Assembly (NCBI GenBank): GCA_958295885.1
Contig: OY282380.1
Location: forward strand, 1,054,001-1,118,000
Direction of reading: 5' to 3'
DNA length: 64,000 nucleotides
From: Arenicellales bacterium
GTDB lineage: Bacteria; Pseudomonadota; Gammaproteobacteria; Arenicellales; JAJDZL01
The translations under genes were made by a program, and so were the position numbers. The notes under the pieces are model-generated. The model saw nothing but the letters and a program-made list of their open reading frames with translations, was not told the DNA's origin and ran no database searches. This document shows, one piece after another, positions 56,747-64,000 of this stretch (the stretch's first letter is position 1; each line of letters opens with the position of its first letter).

Positions 56747-57790
56747 ATGAAACCAAAACGCAAAGCGATCGCATTGATTTCTGGTGGGCTTGATTCGATG
56801 CTTGCAGCTCGAATTCTGCTGGAACAGGGTATTCATGTGGAAGGACTCAACATTTTTACTGGGTTTTGCGTTGAGGGTCACACCCACGCGATTCGCAACA
56901 AGCACAAAAATAAAGTAAAGCGAAATAACGCATTATGGTCCGCCGAACAGATTGGCATCAAGCTTCATATTGTAGAAGTCATTGAATCGTATAAAGATGT
57001 GGTTCTAAATCCAAAGCATGGATATGGCGCGAATCTCAATCCTTGTCTTGACTGCAAAGGTTTTATGGTTGCAAAAGCCAAGGAGTGGATGGAAGCTCAC
57101 GATTTCGATTTCATCGCAACCGGAGAAGTGATCGGACAGAGACCTAAATCCCAACTCAGGAGCAATTTCCCCGTTGTTGCACGAGAATCCGGTGCGTTTG
57201 ACCGATTGCTTCGTCCTCTGAGCGCGAAGCTGCTGCCTCCAACCCTGCCGGAACGTGCAGGCTGGGTTGATCGGAGCCGCCTATATAACATAAGCGGGCG
57301 TACTCGACGCAGGCAGATGGAACTCGCAGCGAAATTCGGCATATCCGATTACGCACAACCTGCCGGTGGCTGTTGTTTCCTGACTGATAAATCCTATTCG
57401 AGCAAGCTCCAGGATTTTTGGAATCATAAAGTTGAAAGAGACTACGAACTGGATGACATAATGCTTCTTAAAGTCGGTCGACACCTCCGACCTAGCAAGC
57501 AATGGAAATTAATAATTGCCCGTGATGCTGGAGAAACTCAATATTTGAGTGGATATCGTTCAAAATTCGCGCATTTTTCGATCATCAGTCACTCAGGCCC
57601 GCTGACCTTGGTGGACGGAAATATTCCTGCGGAAGAAGTTGAGAAGGCAGCGAGGCTGGTGGCTCGATTTGGTAAGTCAAGGTATGCAGATCAGGTCGAT
57701 GTTCAATATACGGGCCGTGATGGTTCTGAAAAAATGCTCTCCGTCTCACCCATGAATCCGTCAGAAATTCCTTCACCGTGGTACGTGTAG
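56747..57790 (+). CDS. PP-loop ATPase with NFACT-R-like domain (tRNA thiolation-related)
   Basis: A 347-residue protein. The PP-loop motif SGGLDSMLAAR at about residues 12-22 marks an adenylating N-type ATP pyrophosphatase close to MnmA/ThiI. CLDCKGFM and the later GGCCFLT carry candidate catalytic or metal-binding cysteines. The C-terminal 110 residues (DDIMLLKVGRHLRPSKQWKL, SHSGPLTLVDG) resemble the NFACT-R_2 domain. The stop overlaps a TusA gene by 13 bases. Together they suggest sulfur transfer to a tRNA or other RNA, with TusA as sulfur donor; the target base is unknown. Confidence 0.82.
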   Translation: MKPKRKAIALISGGLDSMLAARILLEQGIHVEGLNIFTGFCVEGHTHAIRNKHKNKVKRNNALWSAEQIGIKLHIVEVIESYKDVVLNPKHGYGANLNPCLDCKGFMVAKAKEWMEAHDFDFIATGEVIGQRPKSQLRSNFPVVARESGAFDRLLRPLSAKLLPPTLPERAGWVDRSRLYNISGRTRRRQMELAAKFGISDYAQPAGGCCFLTDKSYSSKLQDFWNHKVERDYELDDIMLLKVGRHLRPSKQWKLIIARDAGETQYLSGYRSKFAHFSIISHSGPLTLVDGNIPAEEVEKAARLVARFGKSRYADQVDVQYTGRDGSEKMLSVSPMNPSEIPSPWYV

Positions 57791-58020
57791 ATTCAGTTTT
57801 AGATGCCCGAAATTTGATCTGCCCGATGCCTGTAATCCGAACACAGGAACAAGTGTCAAAGCTGGAGGTTGGTCAAATATTAGAAGTGATTTGTACAGAT
57901 CCCGGCGCATTGTTCGATATTCCGGCTTGGTGTCGCATTCACGGTCATAAAGTTTTAGCAACAGATTCATCTGAAGAAGAATCCACCATTCAGCTACAGA
58001 TTTGTTCTGACTCGAGCTGA
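57778..58020 (+). CDS. TusA-family sulfur carrier protein
   Basis: An 80-residue protein with the TusA/SirA/YedF active-site motif CPMPVIRTQEQVSKL, where the first Cys carries the persulfide. The remainder (VGQILEVICTDPGALFDIPAWCRIHGHKVL) follows the family closely. The GTG start lies inside the end of the PP-loop gene, which indicates translational coupling. It probably donates sulfur to that enzyme. Confidence 0.92.
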   Translation: MVRVDSVLDARNLICPMPVIRTQEQVSKLEVGQILEVICTDPGALFDIPAWCRIHGHKVLATDSSEEESTIQLQICSDSS

Positions 58021-58407
58021 TTTTCGAGACTCTGAATTAAGTCTGGACGAATACCGCTGACTTCTCGAACAGCCAGTTGTTCATTCGATTGCGACCTGTT
58101 GACGAATCCACGCCCTGACTTAACAGCTTCGCAGCTGCAATTGACTCTTTCGAACTCCCATCGCATCGGTTCGCAACAAAATATTTTGGACCGCAGAACA
58201 TCTGAATTATCTATTCACATTCATCTTTGATGTCCGCCTGAAATTCTTTGTCGAAACCTTCGTTCATGGCCTGATTTCCACGCAAAACTTTTTGGATGAA
58301 TTTTCATTATGTCACCGATTTTTTGGAATGCTTCTGCGAAGATTTTTCACATCGGAAAAATCAAGCGTTGAATCGGAGTCAAACCTGCATTAATTCAGAT
58401 CACCTTG

Positions 58408-58424
58408 TGCACAATTTTAGTGCA
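58408..58424 (+). promoter_or_regulatory. NtrC-type binding site upstream of glnA
   Basis: TGCAC-N7-GTGCA is a perfect palindrome of the NtrC enhancer consensus and spacing. It lies about 86 bases upstream of the sigma-54 promoter, a typical distance. ntrB and ntrC are encoded downstream. Confidence 0.8.
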
Positions 58425-58493
58425 CGTTTGTATATGAATCACTATAATTGCGAATTTTCGTTAGAGAATGTGCTCCAATTCAAACAAAATATT

Positions 58494-58509
58494 TGGCATG
58501 AATCTTGCT
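58494..58509 (+). promoter_or_regulatory. Sigma-54 promoter of glnA
   Basis: TGGCATG-N4-TTGCT matches the -24/-12 consensus TGGCACG-N4-TTGCA with correct spacing between GG and GC. Transcription would start about 10-15 bases downstream, leaving a short leader before the GGAGG Shine-Dalgarno of glnA at about 58543. Confidence 0.85.
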
Positions 58510-58560
58510 ACTTATTTACTTTATCGACCGTAACACTAAAAACTTGGAGGTTATACATAG

Positions 58561-59970
58561 ATGTCGATTGAACATGTAATGAAAATGATTAAGGACAATA
58601 ATGTTCAGTTCCTTAGTCTCCGATTCACAGATACTCGTGGAAAAGTCCAGAATCTTGGTGTTCCCATCTCAAATTTTTCTGAGGAAACATTTGATGAAGA
58701 CATTTACTTTGATGGCTCCTCAATCGAAGGTTGGCAACCGATCAATGAGTCTGACATGGCGATGAGAATTGATCCGCATGCGTGCGTGATGGATCCTTTT
58801 GCTCAAGAGCCGACGATGATTGTCCGCTGCAGTATTTTCAATCCAACTACCAAAGAGTGGTACCACAAAGACCCACGAAGCATTGCTAAAAAAGCTGAGG
58901 AATATCTGACCAGCTCAGGAATTGCGGATACCGCTTACTTTGGTCCTGAACCGGAATTTTTTGTCTTTGACGGAGTTCGTTGGGGCAATCGTATGGAGAA
59001 ATGCTTCTACGAAATCAGTTCTTACGAGGGAGATTGGAACAGCGGCCAAGAATTCGACGACAGTCCGAACCTTGGTCATCGTCCGGGCATCAAAGGCGGT
59101 TATTTCCCGGTGCCTCCGGTTGACTCGATGCAGGATTTGCGAGCCGCAATGTGTTCGGCGATGCTTGACATGGGAGTGGAAGTCGAAAAACATCATCACG
59201 AAGTGGCTACTGCCGGTCAAGCAGAAATCGGTATTCGTTTCAACACTCTCGTGAGAATGGCGGACCGAACTCAGCTGTATAAATATTGCGTGAAAAACAC
59301 GGCGGCAGCACACGGCATGACCGCAACCTTCATGCCAAAACCCGTCGTTGGCGATAATGGCTCAGGCATGCATGTCCACCAATCCTTGTTTAAAGACGGC
59401 AAAGCTATGTTCAGCGGTGATATGCACTGTGGATTGAGTCAGGAAGCGCTCTGGTATATCGGCGGCATTTTCAAGCATGCAAAAGCGCTGAATGCATTTA
59501 CCAATCCGTCAACGAACAGCTACAAGCGACTGGTGCCCGGATTTGAAGCTCCAGTGCTATTGAAGTACTCCGCATACAATCGATCTGCGTCCATCCGCAT
59601 CCCCTTTTCTTCCCCAGCTGGACGTCGTGTAGAAGTTCGATTTCCAGACCCATTGGCGAATCCATATCTTGCCTACTCAGCGATGTTGATGGCAGGATTG
59701 GACGGCATTAAGAATCAAATCGATCCAGGACTTCCAGCCGACGAGGATCTTTATGAACTTTCAGCTGAAGAAGAGAGAGCAATTCCACATGTGTCTGCCT
59801 CACTGGATGAAGCTCTCGACGCATTGGATAACGATCGAGATTTTCTAAGGGCTGGTGGAGTCTTTATGGATGATATGATCGATTCGTATATCGAGCTATA
59901 CACCCATGACGTTCATGCCATACATTTGGCCACTCACCCACTGGAATTTGAACTGTATTACAGCGGATAA
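58561..59970 (+). CDS. glnA: Glutamine synthetase, type I
   Basis: Condenses ammonia and glutamate with ATP; central to nitrogen assimilation. 469 residues, the length of GSI-beta enzymes. Motifs: [14 protein letters not shown], the FDGSSIEGW latch region, the [23 protein letters not shown] segment near residue 260, and [19 protein letters not shown] with the catalytic arginines. The adenylylation tyrosine is present in DLYELSAEE near residue 398, so the enzyme is expected to be regulated by GlnE. GGAGG precedes the ATG. Promoter elements upstream and ntrBC downstream give the classical glnA-ntrBC arrangement. Confidence 0.97.
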   Translation: MSIEHVMKMIKDNNVQFLSLRFTDTRGKVQNLGVPISNFSEETFDEDIYFDGSSIEGWQPINESDMAMRIDPHACVMDPFAQEPTMIVRCSIFNPTTKEWYHKDPRSIAKKAEEYLTSSGIADTAYFGPEPEFFVFDGVRWGNRMEKCFYEISSYEGDWNSGQEFDDSPNLGHRPGIKGGYFPVPPVDSMQDLRAAMCSAMLDMGVEVEKHHHEVATAGQAEIGIRFNTLVRMADRTQLYKYCVKNTAAAHGMTATFMPKPVVGDNGSGMHVHQSLFKDGKAMFSGDMHCGLSQEALWYIGGIFKHAKALNAFTNPSTNSYKRLVPGFEAPVLLKYSAYNRSASIRIPFSSPAGRRVEVRFPDPLANPYLAYSAMLMAGLDGIKNQIDPGLPADEDLYELSAEEERAIPHVSASLDEALDALDNDRDFLRAGGVFMDDMIDSYIELYTHDVHAIHLATHPLEFELYYSG

Positions 59971-60148
59971 AGCCATTTCAAGCTGATACGCTGGGTGCAA
60001 CGAAGAATTTCAAGAATGTATTTCCTCGTAGAGCGAAGAGGTTTGGGAATTTCCGAAGGAGTCTCAAGCCTCGCAGCTCATCTCATTAACACCACTGGAC
60101 CTAAATGTAAACAACTCTCTGTATTCAGAGGCAGCCCCAAAAATTAGC

Positions 60149-61243
60149 GTGCTGGACACTCGCTATTCCGAAAAATTAAAAATCGCTCAGAGCTTTCGGG
60201 AATCTTCCGAAACTCTGTTTCAACTGGGCACTGCAATTGTCGTCTGCGACGACAAATTTCAAGTCTTGCTCATCAATCCCTCCGCGCAGGCGCTGTTGGA
60301 TGCCGGTGATAATCTGACTTTCGGTGAAAGCATATTCGGCTTTTTTCGAAATCCCGACAGTCGTCCACTCCTGGAACAGTGCCTTTCTGCGAATCAGTCG
60401 GCGGTTGTCCGCCAAACTCAGATCCTTGATGCACAAAGACGAGAAAAATTCGTTGACTGCATACTGACTCCAGTCTCTTTTCAGGATTCAAATTACCTCA
60501 TTTTAGAATTTAATGAAGTCGATGAAGTCGTTCGTAATTTCAAGAAAATTACGATCGAAGCAAGTCAGAATGTCAATTCTGCCGTTGTTCGGATGGTGGC
60601 ACACGAAATCAAGAATCCGTTGGGAGGAATTCGCGGAGCCGCACAACTGCTGGACCGCGAACTTATTCATCACCCAGATCTGCGCGAGTACACGAAAATC
60701 ATCGTAAAAGAAGCGGACCGGTTGTGCAGTCTTGTCAACGGCATGGTTGGGCCTCAAGTTCCTACGGTTCTTAAGGAAGTCAACATTCATGAAATTTTGG
60801 AACACGTTCGAACGCTGACGCTCGCAGAAGGATTGGATGACAGTCAGATTCTTCGTGACTATGATCCGAGTCTGCCGACCGTTCAAGCTGATGCCGAACA
60901 TCTCATTCAAGTTTTTGTCAACATCGTTCGCAATGCGCTTGAAGCCACAGAAGATAACGGGGAGTTGAAATTTCGCACCCGAGTTCAACGTCATGTGAAC
61001 ATTGGCAGGCATCACTACCAAAGGATGGCGCGAATCGACATTGAAGACAACGGCCCAGGCGTTCCAGATGAGCTTCTAGATCAAATCTTCTGTCCCATGA
61101 TATCCGGAAAAGATCAAAGTGACGGACTGGGTCTTTCCATCGTGCATCAGATCATCAGACGTCACGGCGGGACAATCAGCTGTGAAAGCAGACCCGGCCA
61201 AACCTGCTTTACGATTTATTTGAAGTTTCATGATCATTCATAA
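60149..61243 (+). CDS. ntrB: Nitrogen regulation sensor kinase NtrB
   Basis: Cytoplasmic PAS-containing histidine kinase (364 residues) that phosphorylates NtrC under nitrogen limitation, under PII control. The PAS-like domain spans about residues 20-125. The phosphoacceptor is His152 in VRMVAHEIKNPLGGIRGAAQLL. Nucleotide-binding boxes are NIVRNALEAT, DIEDNGPGVPDELL and DGLGLSIVHQII. Starts at GTG 60149, 178 bases after glnA, with no terminator seen between, and a weak ribosome-binding site. Confidence 0.95.
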   Translation: MLDTRYSEKLKIAQSFRESSETLFQLGTAIVVCDDKFQVLLINPSAQALLDAGDNLTFGESIFGFFRNPDSRPLLEQCLSANQSAVVRQTQILDAQRREKFVDCILTPVSFQDSNYLILEFNEVDEVVRNFKKITIEASQNVNSAVVRMVAHEIKNPLGGIRGAAQLLDRELIHHPDLREYTKIIVKEADRLCSLVNGMVGPQVPTVLKEVNIHEILEHVRTLTLAEGLDDSQILRDYDPSLPTVQADAEHLIQVFVNIVRNALEATEDNGELKFRTRVQRHVNIGRHHYQRMARIDIEDNGPGVPDELLDQIFCPMISGKDQSDGLGLSIVHQIIRRHGGTISCESRPGQTCFTIYLKFHDHS

Positions 61244-61334
61244 AAGATCCGCTTGTGATGCCAGGTACACTGCTGAGCAGTTCCATCAATGCTCCAACGT
61301 CTTTGAATGTATTCGCAGAGTGTAGTGGAGTTGC

Positions 61335-62735
61335 ATGAGACCAGCCACTGAACCAGTTTGGATTGTTGATGACGACGAATCAATTCGTTGGGTTCTAGCT
61401 CAAGCTCTGAATAAGGAAAAAATTTCTTCCAAGTCTTTTTGCAGCGCAGATTCGGCACTTGAATCCTTCCAAAAAGAACACCCGAGAATTGTCGTTACCG
61501 ACATCCGAATGAAGGGAATGAACGGTCTCGACTTTTTAGATGAAATCACTAAACAATCGTCCAGTGTTGCCGTCATCGTAATGACTGCGTTTTCAGACTT
61601 GGACACAACCGTAGATTCCTTTCAAAGAGGCGCCAGAGAACATTTGCCAAAGCCGTTTGATATTGATGATGCCGTGAATCTCATACGACAGGTCATGAGT
61701 GAATCGGATGTGGAGTCGGATTCCGTTGACAGCATGGCGCCAACACAGACTACCATGATCGGAGAGTCGCCGCCAATGCAGGAAGTATTTCGGGCGATCG
61801 GGAGACTTTCAAAATCTGACATCAACGTACTGATTACCGGCGAGTCGGGCACCGGCAAGGAACTTGTCGCATGTGCGCTCTATGAAAACAGCATAAGAAG
61901 AACACAGCCGCTGGTTGCGATCAACGCCGCAGCAATACCAGTTGATCTTTTGGAATCCGAACTTTTTGGTCATGAGCGAGGCGCCTTTACCGGTGCCAAT
62001 CAACGACGTATCGGAAGATTTGAACAGGCTCATCAAGGCACTCTTTTTCTTGATGAAATCGGTGACATGCCTCACGACTTGCAAAGTCGCCTGCTCAGAG
62101 TCATGTCAGAAGGCAAATTCTATCGAGTTGGCGGGGTTAATCAAATTTCGGTAAATGTACGCATCATTGCGGCAACCAACCAGAACTTGGAAGAGTTAGT
62201 GAAAGAAAAACGCTTTCGCACCGATCTGTTTCACCGACTCAATGTCGTAAGAATTGCGCTTGCGCCGCTCCGCGATCGAAGTGGAGATATTCCCTTGCTG
62301 ATTCGGCATTTTTTGCGACGGTCTGCAAAAGAACTGAACACCGAAGAAAAAGTCATTGCCAATCCTGCAATGGAATATCTAACCTCATTTCATTGGCCAG
62401 GCAACATACGCGAAATCGAAAACTTCTGCCGTTCGGTGACAGTCATGACTCCAGCTAAAATGGTGACGGTCCAAGATCTGCCGCCTGAAATTCGAAGCTA
62501 TCGAGCTGCTGCGGGAAATGATCGGAACGCTTCCAACTGGGAATCGCGGCTGCAGAAAATCATTGAAGAGATGTTGACTGACCACCAAATTCAAAAAAAC
62601 GCTGATCTTCGCAATCAGATCGAGCGAACGATGATTAAGACTGTATTGAATTTTACAGGCTGGTCAAAGCAGGACACAGCGAAGATTTTAGGCTGGAGTC
62701 GAAATACGATGACCCGCAAGGTCAAAAATCTCTAA
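61335..62735 (+). CDS. ntrC: Nitrogen regulation response regulator NtrC
   Basis: Sigma-54-dependent activator (466 residues). The receiver domain has the phosphoacceptor Asp56 in VTDIRMKGMNG with the acidic pair D12-D13. The AAA+ domain has Walker A GESGTGKE, the sigma-54 contact loop GAFTGA and Walker B GTLFLDEIGD. The C-terminal Fis-like helix-turn-helix is DTAKILGWSRNTMTRKVKNL. It should activate glnA through the palindrome upstream of it. The start has a GTGGAG ribosome-binding site. 91 bases separate it from ntrB. Confidence 0.97.
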   Translation: MRPATEPVWIVDDDESIRWVLAQALNKEKISSKSFCSADSALESFQKEHPRIVVTDIRMKGMNGLDFLDEITKQSSSVAVIVMTAFSDLDTTVDSFQRGAREHLPKPFDIDDAVNLIRQVMSESDVESDSVDSMAPTQTTMIGESPPMQEVFRAIGRLSKSDINVLITGESGTGKELVACALYENSIRRTQPLVAINAAAIPVDLLESELFGHERGAFTGANQRRIGRFEQAHQGTLFLDEIGDMPHDLQSRLLRVMSEGKFYRVGGVNQISVNVRIIAATNQNLEELVKEKRFRTDLFHRLNVVRIALAPLRDRSGDIPLLIRHFLRRSAKELNTEEKVIANPAMEYLTSFHWPGNIREIENFCRSVTVMTPAKMVTVQDLPPEIRSYRAAAGNDRNASNWESRLQKIIEEMLTDHQIQKNADLRNQIERTMIKTVLNFTGWSKQDTAKILGWSRNTMTRKVKNL

Positions 62736-63214
62736 CCCGGTTATCGCACAAAAATCGGATTCTTCGGATTGCTTCTTATCAAGGCGATGACTGCCAAGTG
62801 GCATCTGTGCAACTGAGATGTTGAGGAAATGCTCAACAGATTTTCTCCGCCAAATTATCGTCGGGCAATGCGCATTCCTTACTCTTGTTTTAGAGGAATA
62901 TAATGTACGTGCATTGTGCCAGGCAAATCATAATTTACACCCTGCTTCTGAGCGAATCAAGGAGAGTGTCAAAAGCACCCATATCGCGTGATATCTTTAT
63001 GGTGCAATGAAAGGACACTCAGGATCAATTCAAAATACGTCTCTCAATTCAGGCAGGCTGTCCGTGTATTCCCTCAACCTGCCACGATCAAAATCGTCAT
63101 CACTCATTTTTACAAGGATAGGCGCAGCTGATTTAAAGAGAGTTGAACAACTCCGCCGTTGAAGATGGTGAGTTTTATCTGCGGTTTTCGCGGCTGAGTT
63201 TCTACCCACAAACC
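62736..63214. other. Convergent intergenic region with hairpins
   Basis: About 480 bases between the convergent ntrC and rpoH genes. It contains a small hairpin at 62819-62838 (7-base arms, 6-base loop, followed by GATTTTCT), a possible weak terminator for ntrC, and the long hairpin at 62964-63020. No protein-like frame. Confidence 0.55.
62964..63020. repeat. Long three-helix hairpin between ntrC and rpoH
   Basis: Three stacked, perfectly paired arms: GAGTGTC/GACACTC (62964-62970 with 63014-63020), GCACC/GGTGC (62975-62979 with 63001-63005) and ATATC/GATAT (62981-62985 with 62990-62994) around a GCGT loop. Internal loops are of 4+8 and 1+6 bases. It is not followed by a T-run on either strand, so it is not a standard terminator. 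It could be a small RNA, an RNA-processing site or a mobile palindrome. Confidence 0.6.
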
Positions 63215-64000
63215 TTAGTGCGTTAGGCAGTCGGTCCGACTGATCTGATGCCGCATGGATGAAAGCGCTTTCTTTTCGATTTGACGAACGCGTTCTGCAC
63301 TGATTCCATGTCTGACGCCTAATTCTTTCAGGGTCGCTTTTTTCTCGCCTCCAAGAAAACGCCGTTCAATGATGTCGCGACTGCGTTCACTCAGACCGTC
63401 AAGCGCACCGCGAATCATATTGTGCTGATGTTCCTGATCCTGCTGCTGCGCATACAGCCGGGCCGGATCTGACTTTGTATCGGACACATAGTATGAAGCT
63501 GGAACATAGCTGTTCCCATCGTCATCGCTCGGCGTCGTGTCTAAGGAAACCGTGGGGGCATTGATTCGTGTTTCCATTTCTCGAACAATGCTCGGCGACA
63601 CGTCGATGTCACTCGATAAAGCATGAATCTCTTCATTGCTCATCGACTCCAGACGCTTGCGGTACTGACGCAGATTAAAGAACACTTTCTTCTGTGCTTT
63701 GGTGGTCGCAATGCGAACCATCTTCCAGTTTTTCAAGATGTAGTCATACATCTCCGCCTTGATCCAGTGCACCGCATAGGAAACAAGTCGGACTCCACGC
63801 TCTGGATCGTATTTTTTCACCGCCTTCATCAGCCCGACATTGCCTTCCTGAATCAGATCCTGAAAAGGCAGTCCATAGCCGAAGAATCCCCGCGCCACCG
63901 ACACCACGAATCTCATATGAGAGAGCACCAGCTGCTGGGCCGCCTCCAGATCATTGTCCTGGCGGTAACGAACCGCCAGCTGGTATTCCTCGTCTTTTTC
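63215..64000 (-). CDS. rpoH: RNA polymerase sigma factor RpoH (sigma-32), 5' end outside window
   Basis: Heat-shock sigma factor directing transcription of chaperone and protease genes. The frame is open to the right edge, so the N-terminus is missing. Region 2 is visible: LSHMRFVVSVARGFFGYGLPFQDLIQEGNVGLMKAVKKYDPERGVRL with YAVHWIKAEMYDYILKNWKMVR; the QRKLFFNLR-type RpoH box appears as AQKKVFFNLRQYRKRL. Region 4 helix-turn-helix is LKELGVRHGISAERVRQIEKKALSSMR. The visible part is 262 residues and uninterrupted. Convergent with ntrC. Confidence 0.94.
   Translation of the reverse strand, partial: EKDEEYQLAVRYRQDNDLEAAQQLVLSHMRFVVSVARGFFGYGLPFQDLIQEGNVGLMKAVKKYDPERGVRLVSYAVHWIKAEMYDYILKNWKMVRIATTKAQKKVFFNLRQYRKRLESMSNEEIHALSSDIDVSPSIVREMETRINAPTVSLDTTPSDDDGNSYVPASYYVSDTKSDPARLYAQQQDQEHQHNMIRGALDGLSERSRDIIERRFLGGEKKATLKELGVRHGISAERVRQIEKKALSSMRHQISRTDCLTH

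Larger units (their letters stand above)
58021..58560. other. Regulatory region upstream of glnA
   Basis: About 540 bases. The proximal part holds an NtrC-type site and a sigma-54 promoter (separate entries). An open frame at 58296-58571 overlaps the promoter and has no homology, so it is not taken as a gene. The distal half shows nothing I can support. Confidence 0.6.

Noticed and set aside
58296-58571. 91-codon frame just upstream of glnA
   Set aside because: It overlaps the NtrC site, the sigma-54 promoter and the glnA ribosome-binding site, and has no homology.
1-64000. CRISPR arrays, tRNA and rRNA genes
   Set aside because: No regularly spaced direct repeats and no tRNA or rRNA sequence were recognised by eye; a covariance-model scan would be needed to exclude a tRNA fully.

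Overview
The window reads as a chromosomal segment of a Gram-negative proteobacterium, most likely a gammaproteobacterium. The evidence is a two-subunit-type glycyl-tRNA synthetase next to plsC, an overlapping pdxA-ksgA pair, glnA-ntrB-ntrC with a sigma-54 promoter, an RpoH-type sigma factor, TRAP and DppBC-type transporters, and LolD/FtsX-type export genes. It also carries an accessory load of decaying genes: a truncated-by-edge tnpB, two broken IS1380-type transposases, a frameshifted Nudix gene and a broken RES toxin. Together with the very rich set of methylated-amine and dioxygenase genes, this resembles marine or host-associated (for example sponge symbiont) lineages; that last step is inference.

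Layout. 1-5.7 kb: tnpB end, fused glyQS, MazG-like, plsC, Nudix pseudogene. 5.7-12.4 kb (minus): an apparent operon of a TPP-dependent decarboxylase followed by heterotetrameric sarcosine oxidase soxB-D-A-G. 12.9-18 kb: HisC-like aminotransferase, PhyH dioxygenase, TPR protein, TauD/TfdA dioxygenase. 18.9-25 kb (plus): dimethylglycine/sarcosine dehydrogenase-like flavoprotein, non-pyrrolysine MttB homologue, NicX/M29-like metalloprotein, AhpD-like protein. 25-31.7 kb (minus): solute-binding protein, second MttB homologue, two permeases and a fused double ATPase of a DppABCDF-type importer. These blocks together look like uptake and stepwise demethylation of a quaternary or N-methylated amine down to glycine.

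32-37.9 kb: AttH/CrtC-like lipocalin, FtsX-type permease and LolD-type ATPase, then a membrane fatty-acid-hydroxylase-family protein. 38.8-39.8 kb: DUF2384 antitoxin with a decayed RES toxin. 40-45.4 kb: secreted protein, ksgA, pdxA, CDGSH Fe-S protein, moaB, moaA, Nudix CoA pyrophosphatase. 46-47.4 kb: IS1380-type remnant. 47.8-53.1 kb: a TakP-type TRAP transporter followed by lutA and lutB, an apparent lactate or 2-oxoacid uptake and oxidation locus lacking an adjacent lutC. 53.4-55.1 kb: an IS1380-type element with recognisable terminal inverted repeats and a 5-bp target duplication but a broken transposase. 55.3-56.7 kb: a SLATT-like two-TM protein with an overlapping, interrupted proline-rich frame, and a structured non-coding stretch. 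56.7-64 kb: PP-loop/NFACT-R protein with TusA, glnA under a recognisable NtrC/sigma-54 promoter, ntrB, ntrC, a long hairpin, and the 3' part of rpoH at the right edge.
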